Source: an uncultured Bacteroidales bacterium | GTDB taxonomy: Bacteria; Bacteroidota; Bacteroidia; Bacteroidales; F082 | NCBI GenBank assembly: GCA_905234645.1 | Contig: CAJOIS010000027.1 | Coordinates: 1-38,570, forward strand | Length of the DNA stretch: 38,570 bases | Direction of reading: 5' to 3' | Shown here: piece after piece, positions 16,201 through 22,897 of the stretch | Position numbering within the stretch: the first letter of the stretch is position 1 | Layout: each line of letters begins with the position of its first letter | Position numbers and translations under genes: made by a program | The notes under the pieces: model-generated | Seen by the model: the letters and a program-made list of their open reading frames with translations, nothing else | What the model was told of the DNA's origin: nothing | Databases searched by the model: none

Positions 16201-16230
16201 ACGCTACAAAAATACGCATTTTTGTAGCGT
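16201..16230. promoter_or_regulatory. parA promoter box within a 13-bp inverted repeat (candidate operator)
   Basis: ACGCTACAAAAAT-ACGC-ATTTTTGTAGCGT is a perfect 13-bp inverted repeat. Its left arm contains the minus-strand -7 box TATTTTTG (16214-16207). With a start point near 16200, most of the repeat lies upstream of the transcript, so it is more likely a protein-binding site in DNA than an RNA hairpin. Confidence 0.6.
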
Positions 16231-16254
16231 TTTATTGCCGTCTCAAGTGGAAAG

Positions 16255-16283
16255 TTATCAACATCCGCACGATTTGTTGATAA
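16255..16283. repeat. Inverted pair of TTATCAACA 9-mers
   Basis: TTATCAACA (16255-16263) and its complement TGTTGATAA (16275-16283) face each other across 11 bases, upstream of parA. The 9-mer differs from the DnaA box TTATCCACA at one position. Binding by DnaA is speculative. Confidence 0.4.
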
Positions 16284-16307
16284 GTTTCTATTTCGGTGGA
16301 GCAATGC

Positions 16308-16346
16308 AACAAAAAAGGCTGCGAACGGGTCGCAGCCTTCCTTTTT
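16308..16346 (-). terminator. Intrinsic terminator of the PUR/DUF3276 gene
   Basis: AAGGCTGCGA-N5-TCGCAGCCTT is a perfect 10-bp stem flanked by A-runs on one side and T-runs on the other. On the minus strand it lies 17 bases past the stop codon and ends in TTTTTTG. It could also work on the plus strand. Confidence 0.85.
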
Positions 16347-16362
16347 TAGGGGTGGAAAAGGT

Positions 16363-16749
16363 TTATTTATCCAGATTGTCGAACCATTTGTCGATGGCGC
16401 TGTCGATTTCGCTGTGGCTTTCGCTTTCGACGTTGTCAAAACGGCGCGGCTCGGGTTGGTCGTAATAGTCTGCCGGATATTCGCCGGTCTCAATGTAGTT
16501 GATGGCATCGTTGAGGCCTTTGGCGACCTTCTCGAAGTCTTCCTTGTAAAGGAAAATCTTATGCTTCTCGTAGAAGAAGCGCTGCTGGTCTTCATCAAAA
16601 CGGCGCTTGCTTTCGGTTATGGTGATGTACTTTTCGTCGTTCTTCGTTGACTTCACATCGAAAAAGTAAGTCCTCTTTCCTGCTTTCACTGCCTTTGAGA
16701 ACAATTCGTCTTTTTCTTTCATTTCATTTTCTTCCATCATGTCTTTCAA
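16363..16749 (-). CDS. PUR-family (DUF3276) DNA/RNA-binding protein
   Basis: 128-residue protein with one PUR-alpha-like domain from about residue 13 to 90: beta strands RTYFFDVKSTKNDEKYITI and SKRRF, then KIFLYKEDFEKVAKGLNDAI. Relatives are single-stranded nucleic-acid binders (for example Borrelia BpuR) and the family is near-universal in Bacteroidota. The C-terminal tail is acidic and probably disordered. ATGs at residues 1, 4, 5 and 10 all precede the domain; the first is used, but translation could begin at 16740, 16737 or 16722. It is divergent from the exonuclease gene and ends in a strong terminator. Confidence 0.87.
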   Translation of the reverse strand: MKDMMEENEMKEKDELFSKAVKAGKRTYFFDVKSTKNDEKYITITESKRRFDEDQQRFFYEKHKIFLYKEDFEKVAKGLNDAINYIETGEYPADYYDQPEPRRFDNVESESHSEIDSAIDKWFDNLDK

Positions 16750-16795
16750 TAATTTGATTCTTTCTAAATAGGTCTTTTATGTTTGAAAAGTGGGG

Positions 16796-16803
16796 CAAAA
16801 ATA
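16796..16803 (-). promoter_or_regulatory. Likely -7 box for the PUR/DUF3276 gene
   Basis: TATTTTTG on the minus strand fits TAnnTTTG, with a predicted leader of about 40 bases. No TTG 19 bp upstream. Confidence 0.5.
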
Positions 16804-16836
16804 GGAAAAAAATGGATATTTCTCTCTTTTATGTAT

Positions 16837-16844
16837 TATTTTTG
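16837..16844 (+). promoter_or_regulatory. Likely -7 box for the exonuclease gene
   Basis: TATTTTTG on the plus strand fits TAnnTTTG, 42 bases before the ATG. The two divergent boxes in this gap are only 33 bases apart. Confidence 0.5.
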
Positions 16845-16886
16845 CACTCAAAATCGTAACACCATATTTCGATAGACTCAATAACC

Positions 16887-17705
16887 ATGGAACTGAATTT
16901 GAAACGCCCCATCGCCTTTTTCGACCTTGAGACGACGGGCCTGAACACCTCGCATGACCGCATCGTGGAGATGAGTGTTCTGAAAATCAACGTGAACGGC
17001 GACGAGGAACAACGTGTGTGGCTGCTCAACCCCGAAATGCCCATCTCCGAAGAATCAGCTTCGGTGCATGGCTATACGAATGAAATGGTGGCCGACAAGC
17101 CTACTTTCCGCGAGAAGGCCAAGGAGATCGCCTTGTTCATCGGCAATGCCGACTTGGCGGGTTACAACATCCTGAAGTTCGACCTGCCGATGCTGGTGGA
17201 GGAGTTTCTGCGTGTGGACTACGACTTTGACCTCAAGGACCGCGACTTCATTGACGTGATGAACATCTATATGAAGATGGAACCTCGCAATTTGAAGAGC
17301 GCTTACCGCTATTTCTGTCATGCCGAACTGGTGGGCGCGCATGGTGCCATGGCCGACACCAAAGCCACTTACGATGTGCTTCGTGCCATGCTTGATAAAT
17401 ATCAAGGTGTTGATTATGAAGACGGTAAAGGGAATAAGTCACAAGGTCCGACCAACGACATGAAGCAACTCTCCGAGTTTTCTGCCCACCATAGGAATGC
17501 CGACCTTTCGGGGCAAATTATCTTCGACGAGGAAGGCAAGGAGGTCTTCATGTTCGGCAAACACAAGGGCAAAAGGGTGGAGGACGTCTTCCGACAAGAG
17601 CCGCCATACTACGCATGGATTATGAACAACGACTTCCCGCGCTATACGAAGAAGGTGGTGACAGCCATCAAACTGCGCATGGGCGGCAAACAAGTGAAGA
17701 AGTAA
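16887..17705 (+). CDS. DnaQ-like 3'-5' exonuclease with C-terminal DUF3820/ExoX-like domain
   Basis: 272 residues. The N-terminal DEDDh exonuclease domain (about 8-170) has all catalytic residues: FFDLETTGLN (Asp13, Glu15), Asp99 in NILKFDLP, His152 and Asp157 in HGAMADT. After a linker, residues 205-265 form a small domain with MFGKHKGKRVEDVF and YYAWIMNNDFP, typical of the DUF3820 or exonuclease X C-terminal region. It probably degrades or proofreads DNA as a stand-alone enzyme; the chain lacks any polymerase. The FAH-family gene starts 4 bases after its stop. Confidence 0.9.
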   Translation: MELNLKRPIAFFDLETTGLNTSHDRIVEMSVLKINVNGDEEQRVWLLNPEMPISEESASVHGYTNEMVADKPTFREKAKEIALFIGNADLAGYNILKFDLPMLVEEFLRVDYDFDLKDRDFIDVMNIYMKMEPRNLKSAYRYFCHAELVGAHGAMADTKATYDVLRAMLDKYQGVDYEDGKGNKSQGPTNDMKQLSEFSAHHRNADLSGQIIFDEEGKEVFMFGKHKGKRVEDVFRQEPPYYAWIMNNDFPRYTKKVVTAIKLRMGGKQVKK

Positions 17706-17709
17706 AGCC

Positions 17710-18321
17710 ATGAAAATCATCTGCATAGGCCGCAATTATTTGGCGCATGTCAAGGAGCTCGACAACGCCCTGCCGGCAGAACCCATGTTCTTCATGAAGC
17801 CCGAAACGGCATTGTTGGCTCCAGGTGCGCCTTTCCCATATCCCGAATTCAGCCATGAAATCCATTATGAGACGGAACTGGTGCTGCGTATCTGCAAGTC
17901 GGGTCGAAATATCGCCGAATCTCAGGCTTCCGATTACTATGATGCCATTACCGTAGGCATAGACTTCACCGCCCGTGACCTGCAGAGTCAATGCAAGGCC
18001 AAAGGTCATCCTTGGGAAATCGCCAAGGCGTTTGATTATTCGGCTCCGATGGGAAAATTTAAGAAAATCAGTGAATTGAAACATCCTGAAGACATCGCTT
18101 TCGGCATGAAACTGAATGGCGAATGGGTGCAGCAAGGCCATAGCCGTGACATGATTTTCGGCTTCGACAAGATTGTTTCCCATGTCTCGCGTTACGTCAC
18201 CTTGTGCGAGGGCGACTGCATCTTCACTGGCACACCACAAGGGGTCGGTGAGGTGCATGTCGGCGACAAGCTGGAGCTCTTTTTGGAGGACGAGCCTTTG
18301 TTTGGGTTTGACGTGATTTAA
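17710..18321 (+). CDS. Fumarylacetoacetate hydrolase (FAH) family protein
   Basis: 203-residue, single-domain FAHD1-like protein. The metal ligands are visible: Glu54 and Glu56 in HYETELVLR and Asp85 in GIDFTARDLQ. KAFDYSAPMG and the late FTGTPQGVGEVHVGDKLE are family signatures. Relatives hydrolyse acylpyruvates or decarboxylate oxaloacetate; the exact substrate cannot be read from the sequence. It lies 4 bases after the exonuclease gene and 32 bases before the Tricorn-type protease, so all three may share a transcript without an obvious functional link. Confidence 0.88.
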   Translation: MKIICIGRNYLAHVKELDNALPAEPMFFMKPETALLAPGAPFPYPEFSHEIHYETELVLRICKSGRNIAESQASDYYDAITVGIDFTARDLQSQCKAKGHPWEIAKAFDYSAPMGKFKKISELKHPEDIAFGMKLNGEWVQQGHSRDMIFGFDKIVSHVSRYVTLCEGDCIFTGTPQGVGEVHVGDKLELFLEDEPLFGFDVI

Positions 18322-18353
18322 AGTATTGATAAACAATTATAAATAGATAACTA

Positions 18354-21300
18354 ATGAAAAAACTCTTTCTCTTTGCCCTGCTCGCAGTGGCATTTCAACT
18401 CCCCGCTCAGCCTTTGTGGATGCGCGAAAACGTGATTTCGCCACAGGGCGACAAGATTGCCTTCTGCTATAAAGGCGACGTTTATGTGGCTCCCACCCAA
18501 GGCGGCAAGGCCCAGCAATTGACCACCAATACTTCCTACGAAACGGCACCTATTTGGTCGCCCGATGGCAAACAAATCGCCTTTGCCACCGACCGCAACG
18601 GCAACTTTGATGTGTATTTGGTCTCCGCTGAAGGCGGCGTAGCCAAACGCATTACGACCAACTCTGCCTCCGAGTTGCCTTTGGCATTTTCTCCAGATGG
18701 CAAAGAGATTTATTTCTCTGCCCAAATCCAGAAAGCCGCCGAGAATGTGCAGTTCGCCTCGGGATGGATTACGGAATTATATAAGGTGAGCACCGAAGGC
18801 GGTCGTCCCGAGCAGGTCGTGGCCGTGCCGGTGTGCAGCATGTCGTTTGATAAGGACGGCAGGTCCTTCCTTTACTACGACCGCAAAGGCAGCGAGAACA
18901 GCTGGCGCAAACACCACACCTCTTCCGTGACACGTGATGTGGTGTATTACAATGCCAAGAAAAAGACGCATACCATCTTGACGACCAATGTGGGTGAGGA
19001 CCGTGATCCGCGTTATCTGCCTGGATATAAGGATGTCGTCTTTTTGAGCGAACGCAACAACGGCAGCTTCAACGTCTACAAGGCTCCCTCCAACAACCTC
19101 GAACAGGTGGAGCAGGTGTCGCACTTTCAGACGCATCCCGTGCGCTTTCTCTCGGTGGCCAATGATGGCCTGTTATGCTATGGTTATATGGGCGAGATTT
19201 ACACGCAACGTATAGGCAGTGAGCCGCAAAAGGTGAACATTGAGATTGTCAACGACCAAGAGACGGAGCAGCTCGTGAAGCAGGACTTCAAGGGCGCTGG
19301 CAACTTCACGCTGAGCAGCGACGGTAAGCTGATTGCCTTCGTCTCTCGTGGTGAGGTTTTCGTTACGGGTGTGGACGAATATGCCACCACCAAGCAGATC
19401 ACACATACGCCGCAGGCTGAGCGCAGCCCCTCGTTCTCGAATGATGGTCGCACCTTGGTCTATGCCTCGGAACGCGATGGTTACTGGAACCTTTACCAAG
19501 CGACTATTGTGCGTAAGGAGGATTTCAACTTCGCTTATGCTACCTTGATTGACGAGAAGCCTTTGTTCGACAACGACGGCATTGAACGCAGCCACCCTGA
19601 GTATTCGCCCGACGGCAAGGAGATTGCTTTTATTGAGAATCGTAAAGTGTTGAAAGTCTATAATTTGAATTCAAAAAAAGTGCGTCAGATTACGGATGGC
19701 ACACAGCATTACGGCAGCATAGACTATCAATGGTCGCCTGACGGCAAATGGTTTGCCGTGACCTTGATTACCCACATGCGTGATCCTTATTCCGATGTCG
19801 GCATTGTTTCAGCTAATGGTGATATGAAGATTTACAATATCACCGAAAGTGCTTATTTCGACGATGACCCACAATGGGTGTTGGATGGTAATGCAATTAT
19901 TTATAACTCAGATAGATATGGTATGCGTTCCCATGCCTCTTGGGGTAGCCAGAGGGATGCCTTCATTGCCTTCTTGAACCAGGATGCCTATGACCGTTTC
20001 CGACTCAGCAAAGAGGAATATGCTCTGCTGAAAGAGACAGAAAAGGGCAAGAAAGACCCTTCGACAGGCTCAGGGGACCCAAAAGAAGACCCGAAAAAAG
20101 TGGAGAAAGAAGGCAAAGGCAAGAAAGATGACAAGAAAGAAGAGAAACCGGTTGAGACCAAGGCCATCGAGGTGGATTTGGAGCATCTGCAAGACCGTGT
20201 CATCCGTCTGACGCCCATGTCATCCAACCTGAGTGGCATGGCGCTTTCGAAGGACGGCGAGAAGTTCTATTTCATGACCTCGTTTGAGAAGGGTTACGAC
20301 CTCTGGGAACTCGACGTGCGTGAGAAATCGATGAAGATCTTGAAGAAGATGGGGCAGGGTGGCGCCCATCTGGCCATGAAGGATGACAACATCTTCTTGC
20401 TTTCGGGAGGTAACCTGCAAAAGGTGGACAAGAGTGGCAAGTCGACACCAATCAAATATGACGCCACCATGGAGCTCGATCTCGCTGCCGAGCGTGAATA
20501 CATGTTTAACCATGTCTTCCTGCAAATCGAGAAACGTTTCTTCATGACAGACCATCACGGCGTGGATTTGGCTATGATGAAGGAGGCCTACCAGCCTTTC
20601 TTGGCTCATATCAACAACAACTACGACTTCTCCATCATGTTGAGCGAGCTTTTGGGTGAGTTGAATGTGTCACACACAGGCTCGGGCTACCGTCCTTCAA
20701 GTAAGGGCGATGCCACGGCTGAGTTTGGCGTGCTCCTTGACCTCGATTACAAAGGCGACGGCCTGAAGATTGCCGAGGTGGTGGAAGGCGGTCCCTTCGA
20801 CAAGAATAATTCCAAGGTGAAGGCAGGTGCCATCATTGAGAAGATTGACGGCGTGGAGATTACCAAGGGCATGGATTATTATCCGCTGCTGAACAACAAG
20901 AGCGGCAAGACCGTCCTTGTGACTGTTTCCGACGGTGGCAAGACCTGGGAGGAGACCGTGAAACCCATCAGCCACGGCGCGATGAACGAATTGCTTTACA
21001 ACCGTTGGGTGGTGACAAAGCTTTCCAAGGGTCGTTTGGGGTATGTCCATATACGTAGCATGGGCGATGCCAGTTACCGTGATGTGTATTCCCAAATCCT
21101 TGGAAAGTACAATCTCTGTGACGGCATCGTCATCGATACGCGTTTCAATGGTGGCGGTCGCCTGCATGAGGACATCGAAATCTTGTTCAGCGGCGAAAAA
21201 TACTTGGAACAGGTCATCAATGACAGTGTGGCATGCGTGATGCCATCACGGCGCTACAACAAGCCTTCCATCATGATTGTCGGCGAGGCCAACTACAGCA

Positions 21301-21605
21301 ATGCACATGGCACGCCATGGGTCTACAAATACAAGAAGATGGGCAGCCTTGTCGGTATGCCTGTGCCTGGCACCATGTCGAGTGTGACTTGGGAAACGTT
21401 GCAAGATCCTTCGTTGTATTTTGGCTTGCCCGTGGTGGGTTACCGCACTGAGCAAGGCAACTGGCTGGAAAACACGCAGCTGGAACCTGATATAAAGGTG
21501 CGTAACACACCCGAGAAGATGGCGGAAGGTGTTGACGAACAACTGGAGGCTGCCGTCAAGGAACTGCTGGAGGAGGTGAAGGAATTCCATTACTGGGGAA
21601 AGTAA
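18354..21605 (+). CDS. Tricorn-type protease, S41 family, secreted
   Basis: 1083 residues. A signal peptide (1-19) precedes two beta-propeller halves with repeated SPDGKQIAF/SPDGKEI-type PD40 blades (about 25-560). A highly charged Lys/Glu linker spans about 560-600. The core follows: catalytic His in LNVSHTGSGYR (about 770), a PDZ domain (about 785-880), and the S41 C-terminal domain with DTRFNGGGRLHEDI, the probable nucleophile Ser in NYSNAHGTP (about 980), and PVPGTMSSVTWE. It is predicted to cut peptides in the periplasm. Length and domain order match Tricorn homologues. A palindromic repeat (20055-20080) encodes PSTGSGDP inside the linker. Confidence 0.92.
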   Translation: MKKLFLFALLAVAFQLPAQPLWMRENVISPQGDKIAFCYKGDVYVAPTQGGKAQQLTTNTSYETAPIWSPDGKQIAFATDRNGNFDVYLVSAEGGVAKRITTNSASELPLAFSPDGKEIYFSAQIQKAAENVQFASGWITELYKVSTEGGRPEQVVAVPVCSMSFDKDGRSFLYYDRKGSENSWRKHHTSSVTRDVVYYNAKKKTHTILTTNVGEDRDPRYLPGYKDVVFLSERNNGSFNVYKAPSNNLEQVEQVSHFQTHPVRFLSVANDGLLCYGYMGEIYTQRIGSEPQKVNIEIVNDQETEQLVKQDFKGAGNFTLSSDGKLIAFVSRGEVFVTGVDEYATTKQITHTPQAERSPSFSNDGRTLVYASERDGYWNLYQATIVRKEDFNFAYATLIDEKPLFDNDGIERSHPEYSPDGKEIAFIENRKVLKVYNLNSKKVRQITDGTQHYGSIDYQWSPDGKWFAVTLITHMRDPYSDVGIVSANGDMKIYNITESAYFDDDPQWVLDGNAIIYNSDRYGMRSHASWGSQRDAFIAFLNQDAYDRFRLSKEEYALLKETEKGKKDPSTGSGDPKEDPKKVEKEGKGKKDDKKEEKPVETKAIEVDLEHLQDRVIRLTPMSSNLSGMALSKDGEKFYFMTSFEKGYDLWELDVREKSMKILKKMGQGGAHLAMKDDNIFLLSGGNLQKVDKSGKSTPIKYDATMELDLAAEREYMFNHVFLQIEKRFFMTDHHGVDLAMMKEAYQPFLAHINNNYDFSIMLSELLGELNVSHTGSGYRPSSKGDATAEFGVLLDLDYKGDGLKIAEVVEGGPFDKNNSKVKAGAIIEKIDGVEITKGMDYYPLLNNKSGKTVLVTVSDGGKTWEETVKPISHGAMNELLYNRWVVTKLSKGRLGYVHIRSMGDASYRDVYSQILGKYNLCDGIVIDTRFNGGGRLHEDIEILFSGEKYLEQVINDSVACVMPSRRYNKPSIMIVGEANYSNAHGTPWVYKYKKMGSLVGMPVPGTMSSVTWETLQDPSLYFGLPVVGYRTEQGNWLENTQLEPDIKVRNTPEKMAEGVDEQLEAAVKELLEEVKEFHYWGK
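20055..20080 (+). repeat. Palindromic repeat inside the protease coding region
   Basis: CCCTTCGACAGGCTCAGGGG and flanking GAC/ACC bases form an interrupted palindrome (CCCT...AGGG). The core TTCGACAGGCTCAG closely resembles a short dispersed repeat known from many bacterial genomes, from memory. It keeps the frame and adds about eight residues to a low-complexity linker. Confidence 0.55.
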
Positions 21606-21662
21606 AAATGCGTTGAAGGTTTCAGAAAGCATACATCCCCCTATTGGGTGCAGGCCTCAACA

Positions 21663-21804
21663 GGTATGTCATCCCAACGTGGGTATGTGGGCAAAGGCAT
21701 GGGATCTATACCTGATGAGGCCGTAAATTTGGTTTTTTGCCTTATGAACCGCCTCCTATAGATTCCTTGCCTCGCACTTGCCCTCGTGGGAATGACATAG
21801 GAGG
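21663..21804. repeat. BIME-like pair of inverted palindromic units
   Basis: Unit 1 (21663-21713) has stem AGGTAT-gtc-ATCCC / GGGAT-ct-ATACCT. Unit 2 (21751-21804), in opposite orientation, has GCCTCCTAT / ATAGGAGGC enclosing ATTCC / GGAAT. Both share TATGTCATyCC...GGrATCTATA once one is reversed. Flanking stem bases differ but stay paired. They fill most of the 257-base gap between the protease and the transglutaminase-like gene; nothing else is seen there. Confidence 0.75.
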
Positions 21805-21862
21805 CTGGCTCTACAACAATTTTTGCACGTTTTTTGCGTTAGCACGGTAAAAAGCCTATCCT

Positions 21863-22897
21863 ATGCGAGCGCGTTTGCACCTTATAATATTATTGGCCTT
21901 CTTTAGCCTTACTGCCTTTGCCCATTCCGTGGTGGAGCACGAGGGGTATTATGAGGTGAAGCATACTTGGGAATTCAACAAGAAGAATTGCACCATCTCG
22001 CTGAATATCAGCAAACATCTTTACAGCTATTACCGAAACGACCGTGAGCATCTGGCTTATAAGTATAGGTTCAATGAGGACGAGGTGGAGCCGAATTACT
22101 ATGGTTTCATGCTGTCGGAACACGACCGCCCTGTGCTGCATGGCTTGGCTAATCAGTTTGCTAGTCATGCCACTTCGGAGAGAGAAAGTATCCTTTTGGC
22201 GCTTACCTTTGTACAGTCGCTACCCTACGCCTACGATAGTGACACCAAAGGAGAGGACGAGTATATGCGTTATCCTGTTGAGACCCTAGTGGACGGTTGT
22301 GGCGACTGCGAGGACAAGGTGGCCTTGTTGGCGGCCTTGCTCTATGAGATGGATGTCGATTTCGTCCTGTTGGTGTTGCCCGAACATATGGCTATTGGAG
22401 TGTATTGCGATGAGGTGGACCTTCCACGTTATTTGCTGTTCCAAGGCAAGAAATACCATTATTTGGAGACCACCATGCCCGATTGGGGTATCGGTGACAT
22501 CCCCGAGAAATATTATTCTGCCGAGATAGAAGTCGTGCCAGTGGATACCATGCCGAGCCTGCTTATCAAAGGGGTGCGGTTTGAGTCGCAAGGGGCTCGG
22601 GTCGATGAAAAGGCGAATTGCGAGTTGCAGGTCGACCTTCACGACCTGGGTCCAGGCAAGGTGACGGATTTGGGAATACATGTGCGCATCATACAGAAAG
22701 GGACGCGAAACCGCTTGCTCGCAGACGAATATTTCCCCCTCGCCGACTTGCTGGAAGGGGAGCAACGCACCGAACGGCTTTCATTTAAAAGCACGATCAA
22801 GGAAAACTGTGTGCTACAGGTGGAATTGTCGGGTTGGGAGGTCACTCCACAGTATTATGAATTGGAGTTAGGCTACAACAGAACCAAGAGGTATTGA
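21863..22897 (+). CDS. Secreted transglutaminase-like cysteine-peptidase-fold protein
   Basis: 344 residues. A signal peptide covers about residues 1-20 (LLAFFSLTAFAHS). A transglutaminase-like core is visible at about 100-205: VDGCGDCEDKVALLAALL carries the likely nucleophile Cys149, LPEHMAIGV carries His175, and YHYLETTMPD places Glu202 where an Asp is usual. The C-terminal third (about 235-344) is beta-rich and unassigned. Related folds act as peptidases, amidases or transglutaminases; the reaction here is unknown. Its TGA is immediately followed by the convergent hexosaminidase stop, so no terminator separates the two. Confidence 0.78.
   Translation: MRARLHLIILLAFFSLTAFAHSVVEHEGYYEVKHTWEFNKKNCTISLNISKHLYSYYRNDREHLAYKYRFNEDEVEPNYYGFMLSEHDRPVLHGLANQFASHATSERESILLALTFVQSLPYAYDSDTKGEDEYMRYPVETLVDGCGDCEDKVALLAALLYEMDVDFVLLVLPEHMAIGVYCDEVDLPRYLLFQGKKYHYLETTMPDWGIGDIPEKYYSAEIEVVPVDTMPSLLIKGVRFESQGARVDEKANCELQVDLHDLGPGKVTDLGIHVRIIQKGTRNRLLADEYFPLADLLEGEQRTERLSFKSTIKENCVLQVELSGWEVTPQYYELELGYNRTKRY

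Noticed and set aside
13751..16886. parS site near parAB
   Set aside because: No sequence close to TGTTTCACGTGAAACA was found; the palindromes present have different sequences.
20095..20160. Frameshift in the protease gene at the Lys/Glu-rich stretch
   Set aside because: The frame stays open through the linker into intact PDZ and S41 domains; the low-complexity composition explains the odd look.
21606..21862. Small gene between the protease and the transglutaminase-like gene
   Set aside because: No open frame of useful length with a plausible start; the stretch is explained by the paired palindromes.
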